A DNA stretch of 64,000 bases from Bugulina stolonifera (Eukaryota > Bryozoa > Gymnolaemata > Cheilostomatida > Bugulidae): positions 25,087,233 to 25,151,232 of the forward strand of contig OW285188.1 in NCBI GenBank assembly GCA_935421135.1. The letters run 5' to 3'. The translations under genes and the position numbers were made by a program. The notes below the pieces were generated by a model that saw only the letters and a program-made list of their open reading frames with translations, did no database searches and was not told where the DNA came from. Position 1 is the stretch's first letter. Each line of letters opens with the position of its first letter. This document shows positions 35,301 through 47,614 of the stretch, piece after piece.

Positions 35301-35751
35301 TTTTTAGCAGTACGAGCTGATACACCGTAATGAAGGGGAAAACGAATTATTTACGAGTAGTGTCACTGTGACTGTGTCAGCAAAGAGAGTGTGTGATTTT
35401 TCCACAATGAAAAAGTTGATTTGGCTTTACGACACAAGGAGCTGTGTTGCGCCAAGCTAGACTAAAGACTGCAGGGGGTTGCCATTGATGTCCGTTGCAA
35501 TGTAATGCTGCTTATATTGGTATCCTGCTATGTCAATGTTGAAGAAAATTGTAGCTTTGCATGGATTTCACATAGATACCTCTATGGGATTTCATACTAC
35601 ATAACATTGTATTTTTAGTTCTTTTTCCAAAATTTGGTGAATAATAGCTTATTTTGACTTTGTACATATTTTATGTTGCCCTTTTTGATAATGCCATAGC
35701 ATTTATGATATTGCTGCAATGTCTGTGTGCGTACTACTAAGCAGTGATTAC
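35301..35751. promoter_or_regulatory. SARNP upstream region
   Basis: Start of the 2.4 kb spacer between the divergent SARNP (-) and MRPS25 (+) genes. No TATA box is obvious at a useful distance. Nothing else is recognisable before the hAT insertion. Confidence 0.3.
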
Positions 35752-36716
35752 CAGAGTTGGGCCCAAGTCGACTTGCAAGTCAACAAGTCAAGTCATTTCT
35801 AAAATTTTGGAGGCAAGTCAAGTCGAAGTCAAGTCAATGCTGCCTCAAGTCAAGTCAAGTCAGCTGTCATGCAAGTCACAAGTCAAGTCAAAGTCAAGTC
35901 AAGTCGAAATGCAAGTCAAGTGGAAGACAACTTCAAAAAATTTTACATTTTCCAAAACATCATTTTTTTCGTTTAGTAGGTATTCCAATCCATGAAAAAC
36001 CTATGCCAAGGTGTAGCAGGGCATGTACATGTATGTTATGCAATCATGGTAAAGAACTAGTCTATATAAGTAGTATTATTGGCACTACGGTCGAGACTGG
36101 TCATATAGTATTATAATACTGTATATTGTAATGGTGATGCAGTGTTACATAGCATGTAAACAGCACATGGTACAGCACACAGTGTCCACTGGCCAGTCCT
36201 ACAATTTAACTCTAGTAATCATTGCACTGTACATTGTATTCACTACTTGCACCACACCTAGGCTACACTTACACTACTTGCACTGTGTGTACTTGTGACT
36301 ATGCATTGTCGTTGTGTAGTCTCACGTACACAAAGCCTAGGTATTGCCTGAATTGTGTATCCTCATAGCTAACCTTGATATACTCTGAGTGCTGCTAGTA
36401 GCACTGACCTAGTACAAATGATAAATAGGTAGACAATTGAGACCTTTTTTCCATGTTGGCTAAACACTGCACAAAATTTTTATTTGCCAGATTGACTTGG
36501 CAGAACCCAAGTCAAAATCACAAGTCATTCATGTGTCCAAGTCAAGTCACATTGATGTGCAAGTCAAAATCAAGTCGAAATCACAAGTCATTCATGTGTC
36601 CAAGTCAAGTCACATTGATGCGCAAGTCAAGTCAGCAAGTTGGCAAGTCCAAGTCAAGTCGACTTGTGACTTGACTTGGCAAGTCAAGTCAAATCTATGA
36701 CTTGGACCCAGCTCTG
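35752..36716. mobile_element. hAT-type element with AAGTC subterminal repeats, 965 bp
   Basis: The terminal inverted repeats are CAGAGYTGGGYCCAAGTC. A perfect 8 bp duplication GTGATTAC lies at 35744-35751 and 36717-36724. Both ends carry dense CAAGTCAAGTC arrays (about 35770-35925 and 36500-36705), with two longer near-identical blocks on the right. It sits between the divergent SARNP and MRPS25 promoters. There is no transposase. Confidence 0.93.
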
Positions 36717-36724
36717 GTGATTAC

Positions 36725-37723
36725 ATTATGAAATAAATATCAATATCCGTATTCAATATGAATATGATAAATATAATATCAATATTATAGTAATATATGA
36801 TTGATATCAACCAATATTATATACAATACTATACGGAATCGAAGAATAATTATTTTATTAATCATTTATAAAGTTTATAGATAATGTTATATTATATAAT
36901 AATAATCATTTTAATATAAAATACATGTAATTATAATATCAAATATGGATATTGAATATAATTATAATTAGATTTGTAAAGAACATCAAAGGAAGGCATG
37001 GCGTCTCAAAAGGGCGTACTGATGTTGGACATTAAAAGACAGGAGAAAGAATTACAGACTCTCTCTTTTAATGAGAATTCTCTCACAAGAAGACAAACAT
37101 GAAGCCCTATCCTCAGCAAATGGTGATATTATCAACAATGTCAAGCCCCTGTACTAACCAGAGCTGCGAAAAGAGGGGAACCTACCTCAATCTATGCTGC
37201 ATCTCATATCTACCATAGCAGTTTTTTTACCAAGGTCCATACGAGATCTAAGGATAGCGCCTCTACTATTCCAATTTGAAAATTGAAAACAGCAAATTGC
37301 TGGAAAACTGCACAATCACTGTTTTTCCCCTTAACTTAAACATACGAGGCCCTCTACTTTTGTACCATTATGGTGGCGTTAGAGTGTCCTAAATTCATTG
37401 AGGTAGGAATTGTTAGGCCTTAGGATCATGCTGACAGGAGAGTGCAGATGGTAGAGCACATAGCTTTTGTTCTGTGGGCTTTGTGTTAAAATCTGAACTG
37501 AGTAGTGTGTTGACTTGTATTTATGTTTTCTTAATTTTAGATGCATTGATGTATTCTTTGTATATGTGAGGCTAGTATGGGCCAGAATCTACCAATGTTG
37601 ATATTTGCTAAGTGTAATATCACAAGTTATATTTTCTCGGGAAGTGTTTACCAATTCAGTCTGGAGCTTTTGATGTTTTAGAGTATTTGAATTCCTGTAA
37701 AATAAAGGTTGGAATCATTCATC
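36725..37723. other. MRPS25 upstream region
   Basis: AT-rich DNA followed by a short frame starting ATGGCGTCTCAAAAGGGC near 37000 that soon hits stops in all frames; it may be a decayed gene fragment. A degraded tRNA-SINE (GCAGATGGTAGAGCACATAG) lies near 37445. Confidence 0.35.
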
Positions 37724-39283
37724 ATGCCGTTTATGAAAGGTGTACAAGCTTTCCGGAACACATTAAAGTATTTGGAGCAGGGGAACATTGTATTTAAACA
37801 TAATGTAAGGGTGATGATGATAAATTATAATCTACGTAAAACGGAGCCTGGGAGGACTGACAGCAGTGTTGGTGTGAGGTAAGTAGAGTTTGTCTATTGT
37901 GACTGCATATTTAGGCCTGTGCATGGAATGACTGGTATTCAGCACAACTGTCATCACTCATGATGAATAGTGAGGTTTTTTGCATTTCACTGATTCATAA
38001 TTATTATTACAGTGTTTCCATGGTTCGCGCTCAGTGTAGTTGAAGCTCAGGTTGAGCCATGAGATGGCTCAGCTCACACTCATTTATTGATAGTATGCTA
38101 TGTGTGGATAATATACATGTATTTGTATACTAGTGGGAAATTCTAATCAAAATGTTGGGCCACTGTTACATTAGTAGCAGATAACTGCCACTCTTGTCAA
38201 GGGAATATTACTCCACAATGCCTTCCAGTGGTGTCCGTGTATATTAATTTCTGACTATGATGTGATTTGCTTTATATGCAAGAAGATAGTAGAAAGTATT
38301 CTTGCAGCTCATCCAAACTCTTATAAAATAGCAGCGGGTATGACAAATTTTAATTGGAATCACAATGCGTTTTATAAGTTGCATACGGAACAGGAAAAGG
38401 AACAGCGGAGAAAAGGGAGAGTAGCATTGTGTGGTTCTTTAAATCTTTTCTATATACTCACATGTACTCTGTTCATGTGAGGTCTGACCTGTTTCAGGGA
38501 GATGGTATTCTGGCACATGAATCAGCTTCAATACAGGAATCCACAGACTCAGATAATTACTCTTAAAAACTTGACACCAACTCCATTTATAACATTTATT
38601 CTAGGTAACTGTGTTAATTACGTCCATAGTGTGGGTACTGGTACGTTAGCTGTATTCAGTAGTGAGGTAACTATGTTAACAACTAACTACATTTATGGGT
38701 TGGTAAGGCAACTGCCCTTCCACATTCTAATGTTTGACTTGTACTTTCATACTGTATCTAAATTATGAACCTGACCTATGTTAAATTATGACTGTCCTCA
38801 ATGTTTACCAAAGGGCTTGGAGATTCTGACTTCTATGTATTTATTTTTCACTTAACTAGGAGATGGACGGAAGATGTATATGGATGTAGATGGACAGAAT
38901 AAAGATGATATTTTGCAACATGTTAGAAAGGTTATGGGGAAGACAGAGTGAGTAAAGGATGTTACGTTTACTGCGTCTATTTATTAAGATTTATCAAACC
39001 TATTGAGCAGTATAGAAATTTATTTTGATAATCAACCTTGTGATAGGCTCTGTGTTGCAATATCAAGTAGAGACATAATTATATGCATAATCATTTCAGT
39101 GAAGAACTGAAGGAAGAGGAGGTACTAGAAGATCAAGCTACATTTGGCTACGGTTCTGCCCGGCACTGTATATGTGAAATACCAGGTCAGGTGCCCTGTC
39201 CAAGCTTTGTACCTCTACCTAAAGAGATGACTGGGAAATACAGGATGGCTGTACTCAGGGGTGACCTAGAAGAGGATTCGTGA
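37724..39283 (+). CDS. MRPS25: Mitochondrial small-subunit ribosomal protein mS25
   Basis: Structural protein of the mitochondrial ribosome small subunit, encoded in the nucleus. Four exons close in phase: 37724-37878, 38498-38604, 38860-38947, 39100-39283; 177 aa predicted, against 173 in human. The start [20 protein letters not shown] and the block GNIVFK are family hallmarks. Exon 2 has [11 protein letters not shown] and [10 protein letters not shown]. Exon 4 has [20 protein letters not shown] and GKYR close to the C-terminus. The thioredoxin-like mL43/mS25 fold is expected from the family. The acceptors are good and no break is seen. An AATAAA lies at 39569-39574, giving a 3' UTR of roughly 300 bases. 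It converges with Rabenosyn-5. Confidence 0.95.
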
Positions 39284-39936
39284 AGCTCTGTATTACATGA
39301 TGAACATTTACACTGGGAGTTGCCTCATACTAGGGGCTTTGAGAGAGGACAACTCCAAAATGTACTTCAAACTTGTGGTGTTTAGCACAAGATGAATGAA
39401 AATACTGACAAGACTACATAGATTTTGACATTTTGTTCTCCTTGGTGCCATCTTTCCAACAAAACAGGACATTGTATTTGTATGTCGACTCAAAAACACA
39501 TAGTGTTGTACATTGTAATTATAAAATTATATGTATTATAGAAATTTCATACTTCAGTAAGTATACAAAATAAATTATTGTTTAAACGAGCAATTTTTTA
39601 TTAAAAATATAAAAATAACATACATGTACATATGCATTTTATACTGTTTAGTTATGTACTCAAATGCACAAAATAAGCACATCAGCTGTCTAAAGATATT
39701 TGCTAACCTAATTTGTATATTATTCAACATAATAATTTACCTACATGACTGTGTACAGTATATTATAATATACCACAAACATTGCTTGTACTCAAATGGC
39801 ATGCAGACATTCTAGTATGCCAGGCAGATAATCAATGCAAAGCTGCAATAAGGGTCATTTAACATTCGAAATATTCCTTTGGTTTTAATAAATAATTATT
39901 TTACTAAACAACTGCTAAAATAAAATTCCTATTTTA
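39284..39936. other. Convergent 3' spacer between MRPS25 and Rabenosyn-5
   Basis: It contains a hairpin of the GTTG(T)CCTC / GAGAGGACAAC family at 39315-39356 inside the presumed MRPS25 3' UTR, and the MRPS25 polyadenylation signal AATAAA at 39569-39574. TTTATT near 39597 could serve the opposite gene. No coding sequence. Confidence 0.5.
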
Positions 39937-42900
39937 CTAGTTCTGTTTATAAAACTGTTCTTCTAGTTGACGCAGATTTTCTTCTAGCATTTCTACTTCA
40001 TCTTGCTTATCAGCTAATTGTGCTTGTTTTAAATATCCCCGTATGATATTCATCTGTTGAACCTACACAGAAGTTTTTCATTATATATAACAACATATAC
40101 AACTGGGCGACTTGCTTTCATTTTACATTATATTATTGATATTATTACACTAAGATATTACAAACTGTTGCACACCAAGTTAGTGTTGGTACACAAAATA
40201 CACTGACCATAGGATCATCATCCATAACCTGTCTGCTATCCACTTCTCCTGGTTGCCACCCTGCAGATAGCACCTTATCCTGCTGCTGCTCCCTTCCTCT
40301 AGATGCTACTGGACTTGCTGTAGGTCGAGTCGCTTTCTTTCTTAGTGATAACTGTTGGCTCTGAGCTTTCTCCTGCCATAAATTTGAAAAAAACTTGCAA
40401 AAGACCACAAAGCATATATGGCGATTAGATGAACTTTAGGGATCAAGCCAAAGATGGTAAAAGGAAAGATGGTTCACTCAATGATAATACCCTGTCCCAC
40501 TAACTACGCCCAATTTGGCGGGCCCGACTTTCCGTGATCCACTTTCCCGCCATTTGCCTACTGAGATTTTAGATAGCTGTCCGACTGGCATCACAGTTTA
40601 ACTATTGTAATATTTAGCATATTTAGCATCTCGTTAATATAAATAGAGGGTTTGTACGAGGCCGCTGTGAAGAAGCGCTTCTTATTGGTCCGCGGAATGC
40701 CAATAGCTAGAGCCGATTTACATACAAAGTGGCACAACTCCTATAATCCAGATCACGTTTGGAGGAGGGGGACAGACAGTTTTTGGCCGGAGTGATCCCT
40801 CTTTCCATTTACTCTCTTTGATCCAGCCGACTAAGGTGGCCATTTATACCTCGGGTTAGTAAATATCAAATAAAATACCTTTGAGTCTTGTAGCTGCATC
40901 TGAATCTTTCTCTTGCGTTCCTCTTCTTTTTGACTTACGAGCTGAGTAAACCTCTTTTCATCAGGCAGCGAGGGCAGCGTAGCGGAACAGTCTTGTATGT
41001 AGGCTATAGTGTAAGCTCTTATGTTTAACTTTAACTTGATTGTTGTCTGGCTAACTGCTTCTCCATCCTCATCTTTAAGATTGATTATTTTCTTACTAAC
41101 CACCTCCATATTGTTATAAAATCTGGCAATCTGTTGCCTCAAGAAAGATGCTTTATCCAAACTATGAGTTGTCTCCCCTGACCTGAATATATGCAATGTA
41201 AATAGTGTGTGACGATACAGTAGCATACTATTGCATCAGTACATGATTGTCTTTTATACCTTATGGAATCACCAGTTGATCCAATGATACATAAATACAA
41301 TATGCCACCAAACTGCCAGGCAATGCACACATTTTGATGTATTTGCAAAGAACATAGGCCTACATGTATGTAGGACCATAAAAACCTACCCCAAGGAGAA
41401 GGCCATGTTGATATATTCGGGAGTAATTTTTTCCGACTCAGTCTTATAAGTCTGTAGTTTCTAAAATACAAGAAATAAATCAAAAGATCAAACCACAGAA
41501 CAGGAAATGATAAATAAGTAAATAAAGAGAAATGGCATCCAAGCTTACAAATTGGAATATTCACCAAGTTGCAATGCAAGTAAGAACTTTTGATTTGCCC
41601 ACCTCATATAGAGCCACCATGGGAGGAATGAAGTGTCGTTGCTCTTGTTTAGATCTGTGTAATTCTAGTAATTTCCTACAGTTTGAGCAAGTTCTAAGGG
41701 TGGGACCATCTTCCTTGGAGCCCAGTGAATTGAGACTGCTGTTACTACCTCTTCTCCTAAGAAACACAGGCTGCGATACAGTGAGTTCTGAACTTGTTAC
41801 AGAAGTACTGAGAAGTTCTAAAATATAACCACCATGTGTCAATGGTCTCTATATATTCTCAATTCATGCTGTGCAATTCAATACATACAGGTGGCTGTGG
41901 CACACACGTGGATTGACTATACTGATGTATGTTGTGCCCGTTTACTGTACTGAATGGATAACAAACATATGGATGTACCAAATTGCATACAAGGTTTAAA
42001 ATTTGTCTCGTTATTTGTCAATCCCTTCATTGGTTCCCTATGTTGGACACACCTACATAAAATATCACTAACTCTAACAGCTGCAGTAATACTGATCTAT
42101 GCAACACAATACTCACTAGCCTGAGAGAATGGAAGGAACTCTGAACATTTGTCACACATGATACCACCACATAGTCTACAATGATGTCTTCTTCTAGCTA
42201 TGTTGAACCCTTTACCACATGTGACACATACTTTGACCGACCCGTCTTCTGCCCAACTCACGATATTCTGTTCAAAGGCTAATGTAAGAGTAGTAGAATT
42301 ACACACTACTTCAAGTTTTCCAACAAAATAGTTACAGTTTTGATTACTGCTGCAAGCAACGGAGCTATTATTATGCATGTATAAAACAATACTGAAGCAA
42401 ACAATATATGACTCGCATCACCATACCTTACATTATATTCTATCTTAATATTAATATACGAGTAATATGCTATCAAGTATATGCCTTGACGCCATATCAT
42501 AAAGTATATGACTTAACATTATACACCTGCTATGCATATACTTCACTTTACTATACACACATTGTAGTTTGACATGACCTTGTGCTAACCTTTTCGTTTT
42601 GGGCCGTCTTCTGGTACATCATCTCCAGTTAACTTAGATAATCTTATAACCAGCTTATTGCATTCTATAACAGTTCTGTCTATCTTAGCGTCACGCAAAG
42701 CTTTAAAGCCATCAGTCAATATTCTAGTTTTACCTGAATTGTGACAAAAATGTACATAGTAAAAACTATATTGATACCACGATAACAAGTCTTAGGAGAC
42801 TACATTTTGTATCAATAATACAGACCGGATATGTACGATGGTGAGAGTGTAGATGCAACCTTGCTTCAATGGACTTGTGTTGAGGCAGTAAAATGAGTGC

Positions 42901-43836
42901 CTGACCAAGTTTACAGCGTCAAGGCTGGGTGTCTAAATATTCAGCGTAGATTCGAATGTCCAATAATGAGAAAGTTAGATAAGGGTAACATTCTTATTTT
43001 AGTCATGGGAAGTTTTATATAGCTTACCTATAGTCTGAGGTTCATAGTAGAAGTCTGTAGCACCACTAGAAGGGGACGGAGTAAATTCACTGCTAATCTG
43101 AGTTGGCTGTGCTCTAGGGTAACCTACATTTCTCTCAACCTCTTCTTCCTCAAAAGTAAAAAACTTCTTTGCTTTCCCAAAGAACCCTATACAAGTACAT
43201 AGTGTGGAAAGACTGATGGTACCGCTAAGCTGTTCCAGACATAATATCACATTGTATTAAATTAATTACCCAATCGCTAGACGGCAAATTAAGGCAAATA
43301 GTGCAAGTTCATAACTTTAGATGTACATGTACACTGTATATGAAAACCTATTAATTTTTCGTGGAAAGAAGAATGTGAACATTGGTAGTAATAATAATAA
43401 TATCCATGGTGCCACGGCTCCTAAAGTTGGATATTATTATAGTCCAATATGATATGCAGGGAAACCTTCTTCGGGACGAAAACCTCCAGGTCATTGACGG
43501 GACGAAAACCCACGTCCTTGCAGATAACATTACTTGCGTCATTGCTGCAAAATCAGAGTGACTACTGCTAGACCACTCGGCCACCAACACTTGCATAATA
43601 GGATGTACATGTAATCATATACCATTAAATTTCCTAGAGTAGAGCTAATATGGTAACCTAAGATTCTCACCTTTAACCTGGTCAAGGACATCTATACTCT
43701 CTTCTGTATTATGAGCATTATCAAAGTGGAGAGCTAAGGAGTTCGAATCTCCCAAGTCTTGCAGACATATTGGGCACAGAAATCCTTCTCTGTCTAAAGG
43801 TGATTGGGATGATTGATGTCTAACTGCCTTTGCCAT
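39937..43836 (-). CDS. RBSN: Rabenosyn-5, FYVE-domain Rab effector (short form)
   Basis: Endosomal Rab effector that binds PtdIns3P and partners VPS45 in early-endosome fusion and recycling. Nine exons close in phase: 43836-43671, 43186-43028, 42733-42590, 42305 (or 42308)-42117, 41817-41603, 41460-41390, 41182-40879, 40372-40208, 40062-39937; about 512 aa. Exon 1 has the N-terminal C2H2 finger (FLCPICLQDL..HFDNAH). Exons 4-5 carry the FYVE finger: WAED, CVTC, RRRHHCRLCG, CDKC and, after an insert, CSNC. Exon 7 is the helical middle (SGETTHSL..). Exons 8-9 give DDDPMVQQMNIIRGYLKQAQ, the Rab-binding helical hairpin, and then stop. The human protein (784 aa) continues with NPF motifs and a second hairpin, both absent here. 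The exon 4 acceptor is a tandem AAGTAG giving one optional codon. Confidence 0.93.
40439..40831. mobile_element. MITE in a Rabenosyn-5 intron
   Basis: The ends GGGATCAAGCCAAAGATGG and a matching inverted GATCAAAGAGAGTAAATGG / GATCACTCC region form imperfect inverted repeats of about 40 bp. A related fragment in the opposite orientation lies at about 34830-34925, within a SARNP intron-flanking region. The inner part is GC-richer than its surroundings. Target-site duplication is unclear. Confidence 0.5.
43405..43590 (-). mobile_element. tRNA-derived SINE
   Basis: On the minus strand the head has GTGGCCGAGTGGTCTAGCA (box A, Leu/Ser-tRNA-like) and, about 70 bases on, GTGGGTTTTCGTCCC (box B). A tail follows with the repeated CTTCGTCCCG-like stretch and ATATTATTATAGTCC. 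The spacing and tail rule out a tRNA gene. Fragments of the same family lie near 15205-15300 and 51075-51200. It sits in intron 1 of Rabenosyn-5. Confidence 0.75.
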
Positions 43837-44792
43837 CTGACTTCTAGAATAATACAATAATTATGTATAAATTATCTCACATATCTTATATTTATGTTTC
43901 TCCTTGTACCCTTGTTGGTTGTAGAAACACAGATGCACAGCACAGTAGACTGGAATGCTTTTGGTGACTAGTAGGGTCAACAAGATCGTCAATCGTCCTT
44001 AATTCCATGTTTGTGGTTGGGGACTTGGGGTAAAGCTAGGCAGGGTTATACTTTTAGTTTATCTTTATTGACTCGTGGAGAAGCCCTCTAATCTGAGACG
44101 TTGACAACAACAAGGCATCGAGTAAAGTTGTATTTATTAATTATGTTACATGTATATTTACATTAACATTGTGATTGTATTGTATATTTATATTAATTAT
44201 ATTTATATTAATTTTTATTTTTAATTTTAATTTTATATAAATTTTAATAATCTTGGTTACCAGCAGTACTACATGTACTAAAAGTGTATATGGTTTTGTA
44301 CCACCACATTAGACTACTTCAATTTCCACCATAGTCAAAACTACTAAACTATATTTATTATTTATTTACTTTGGTGGTCAAAACCATAGAGTAAGAGCTA
44401 CCTATGGTGAAAACCAGAGCCATTGGGCATTGGCTCTGGTGAAAACTACCTTGATCTTTGTTGGTTTGAGGCTATTTTAAACACACCCCCGGAAATACAG
44501 TCGCGTTAGCCTCATAATAAACCTAATAGTGATATCCATAGGATTAATTCTATGGTGATGTCATATAATTAGAAATGTGTTACTATTTTTATTATTTTAT
44601 TTAAAATTAACAAATTTAGCAATACTTTTAATTAGCAAAATGTAGAATAAATAAATATTTATTTGGCACAGTTGAGAGTATTTTAATGTTTCCAATCTCC
44701 ACGCTTATATTCAATTTCCGGTGGAAAAAATCCCTCAATACATTCTACTGATAAATGATAAGGTCTATATTGTCAATTATATTAATTTTACA
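43837..44792. promoter_or_regulatory. Divergent promoter region between Rabenosyn-5 and SAMTOR
   Basis: 956 bases separate the two start codons, so the genes may share a bidirectional promoter. It is very AT-rich with TTTATATTAATT runs. A CCAGAGCCATTGG..GGCTCTGG hairpin lies near 44404-44433, like the one near 23009. No TATA box is placed with confidence. Confidence 0.4.
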
Positions 44793-47614
44793 ATGTCTCA
44801 AGAAGATCTTGCAAATCAGATTAAAGCTATCCATTCAAACTTGAGAAAACGATGTATAGTTGGTAGGTCTAAACACATTAACTTTGTATTACTTTTTTTG
44901 TTAATTTATTTAATAAATTTTTATTTTCAAATTGAATAAATCAATCGCATTATCATTATCTTATCGACATATCATTAATATTTTTCATGCAAAGAATTTA
45001 TTTCTGAGCAGCCTGGGACTTGATTCTATATCTGTGAAAATAACTCATCTCTGACTGTGGTTTGAACCTGGGGCTCTGTAGCACCTACTCGTCTGACGTC
45101 TAGCGCAATGGACAGAATACATAAATTTTCAACCGTGATACCTTTATTTGAAAGGTGAAAATTATAATGAGATATGGCAGGAACATACATCAGATACAGA
45201 AAAGCTTCGGCTATACTCATTGGCTATGAAAGAGTTAGCAACAGAATATTGGGAGAAAGACAAAAACAGAGGTGAGTGTGCGTATTCTTGGATGCAAACC
45301 AAACTAAACATCGCATGGAGGTAAAGTGTACCAATCGGACATGACATTGCTGTGTGCAATCTAGTTTGCTCAGCTATGACAATACATGTTACTTATTATC
45401 TATGCTGTAGAAAAGATGATTATAGGCTGTGTTATTGTAGAAACACGAATAGTTTGGACTGCCAACTACATAACCAAATATTTCTCTTCGGATGGAGATC
45501 TCCAGAGACTCTTTAATAAAGATAAACGAAGTTTGCAGTTCCACTCCAATGATATTGATAATGCCGCAGCCGACCCGTTGAGATGTTGTGGTAAAGAGTT
45601 CACTACAGCTGAACACCTACACACTCACAGATCAAGTGTAAGGCAGGAGCTCACTGAAAGGATAGAGAGTATGACCGTGTGAGTTTAGTAGAAAGTGTCT
45701 GCAAGTTTGAACATTGGGGGTTTTTGTGTGTTACCTTCTTTTTGTGAAATATTTTCCAAATATTTTTGACCTTTGACCTCTTGTTTAATTAATGTTATAT
45801 AATGCATTGATAAGACAACTCAAGAATATTTCGCTGCCATTGCAAATATTTGTGAACAATCTGCTGCTACTAATATGGCCATACATACTCTCCCACTTAG
45901 CAGAATTAATCTTAATGGCTCGTTGGCCATTTACCTGGGATTACACATCAATGCTAGTGATGGACAGCTGCAGCAGGCACTCGTAACAAACAGCTCAACT
46001 TTGTCTTTGACCTTGTACTTTAATATTATTTTATTACTGTACTCTGTGGTATTAAATAATTGAAATTACATTTACTAGAAAAATCCCGATGGTTTCCGGG
46101 ATCCGAATTCTCGATGTAGGAAGTTGTTACGGTCCTTTCACTAAGTACTCCAACTTGGACTGTCTTTCTATTGATTTATATCCAGCCTGCGGGGTAAGCA
46201 TATTCCGTTAGCATATTCACTTATGTAGAGTAATTCCCCATTGGTAGTATAATGGTAATATTACTTGCAATGGAATAAAATAATACTCTATATATTATGC
46301 TAAACACAATAATACCCAGTTACATTCTTATAGTACCTCGTGCTATACATGATCTTTCAGTATGTTACTAGACTTGCTCTCCTGAGCAATTATGTCAAAG
46401 TTTTGCAAAGGTACTATGTTTGTGAATAGTCTACACTTGTAACTTACTGTTATTATAATCGACCTGTTCTCTTTAGGGTATTTTTTAATTGTTCTATTGT
46501 GTTAACCAACAAGGAAGTACTACAGTGTGATTTCCTTGCTGTCTCTGTACACAGAGAGGATAGTTGTGACACGTGCATACAGGCATCAAAACTTAGTGAA
46601 GATAAGAGATCTGTGACATCTCTTCCTCAACAGGTACTACTACAGTGCTCTAATACATTGGCACATATACATGTATATACAGCATTTAATAATAGTGTGG
46701 CAGTGTAGAAGGAATACAACTTCTGTTATTTGGTTTGTTGAAGTGGTTTCATGGAGTTGTGTTCTCTCTGCTATTGGAATATATGCCTTCACCAAAACAA
46801 CGATGGAGCTGCTGTGTTAAAGCCCATGAAGTGCTACAGGTTGGAAGTGTGCTCGTTATAATTACACCGGACTCGAGCAAACAGCATCGGAGAGCTAAAC
46901 AGGTGAGAACTAAGATGATACCTTATTTATCAATCTACTTGTAGGAGCATTGAACAGGCTTCATTTAGTTGGTATGGCGGGATACAACTTGAGATAAAGT
47001 ATAGTATGTAATATGGCTATGTTGCCTAATGGTCCGAGTGCATGAATTGTGTTCCATTGAGTTGAGTCTGGTATCTCTTATTTGTTCATTATTCAAAGAT
47101 TCCACTTTACTGCTTCCATAAATGTATTAATAGTAGGCTATATGTAAAAAACAGTATATCAAACTACAATATATACACATATACATATGCACATATAATA
47201 ATTTTATTGTATGCAATTGACAAATACTTGTGTAACCTGATGTAGATGAAAGATTGGAAGATTGCCATAGAACATATTGGATTCCAGAGAAGCTGCTACC
47301 AGAAACTTGATCATATACATTGCATGGCCTTCAGAAAGACTGTAGACAGGGAAGATTACTCTAAACTAGATGATATGTCAGCTAGTTTATACATCCCTCA
47401 GGACTTTAACACTAAGGTAGATGAGGTACTGGAGAGGTCAGATAATATTGACTCTGTAAACACATCGAGTAGTAAAACTGGTACTGAAGCTGTACAAGAG
47501 ACATCAGATACATGTAGTGTAAATATTGCATCCAATAAGAATATACATAGTGTGTCATGTGATACTAATGATGGTGATCTGGGTCCAGCGCAGAAGAAAA
47601 CGAGAATTACGTGA
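44793..47614 (+). CDS. SAMTOR: SAMTOR / BMT2-type S-adenosylmethionine sensor of mTORC1
   Basis: Homologue of C7orf60/SAMTOR, a Rossmann-fold protein that binds S-adenosylmethionine and, when empty, inhibits mTORC1 through GATOR1-KICSTOR. Seven exons close in phase: 44793-44862, 45155-45271, 45441-45678, 46079-46193, 46514-46633, 46744-46902, 47246-47614; 395 aa predicted, against 405 in human. The N-terminal helices match (IKAIHSNLRKR, NEIWQEH, LAMKELATEYW). The SAM-binding loop is RILDVGSCYGPF, followed by LSIDLYPACG; the glycine and acidic residue used for SAM in the human protein are kept. Then come CDFLAV, VVFSLLLEYMPSPKQRW, VLVIITPDSSKQHR, WKIAIEHIGFQR, MAFRKT and YIPQDFN. The 45441 acceptor fits the family better than an earlier AG. 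The tail is Ser/Thr-rich and not conserved. Confidence 0.93.
45030..45130 (-). mobile_element. Possible tRNA-like SINE fragment in SAMTOR intron 1
   Basis: On the minus strand a good box B (CAGGTTCAAACCACAG) follows a loose box A-like stretch (GCGCTAGACGTCAGACGAG). It lacks a foldable tRNA body. Weak support. Confidence 0.35.

Noticed and set aside
36999..37230. Short frame starting MASQKGVLMLDIKRQEKELQ
   Set aside because: It stops after about 35 codons, and continuation needs frame changes without splice sites. It may be a gene remnant, but this cannot be supported.
45822..46012. Possible extra SAMTOR exon (frame containing AIHTLPLSRINLNG)
   Set aside because: The flanking exons join directly in phase (2 to 2) and align with the human protein without it; no acceptor puts this frame in phase.
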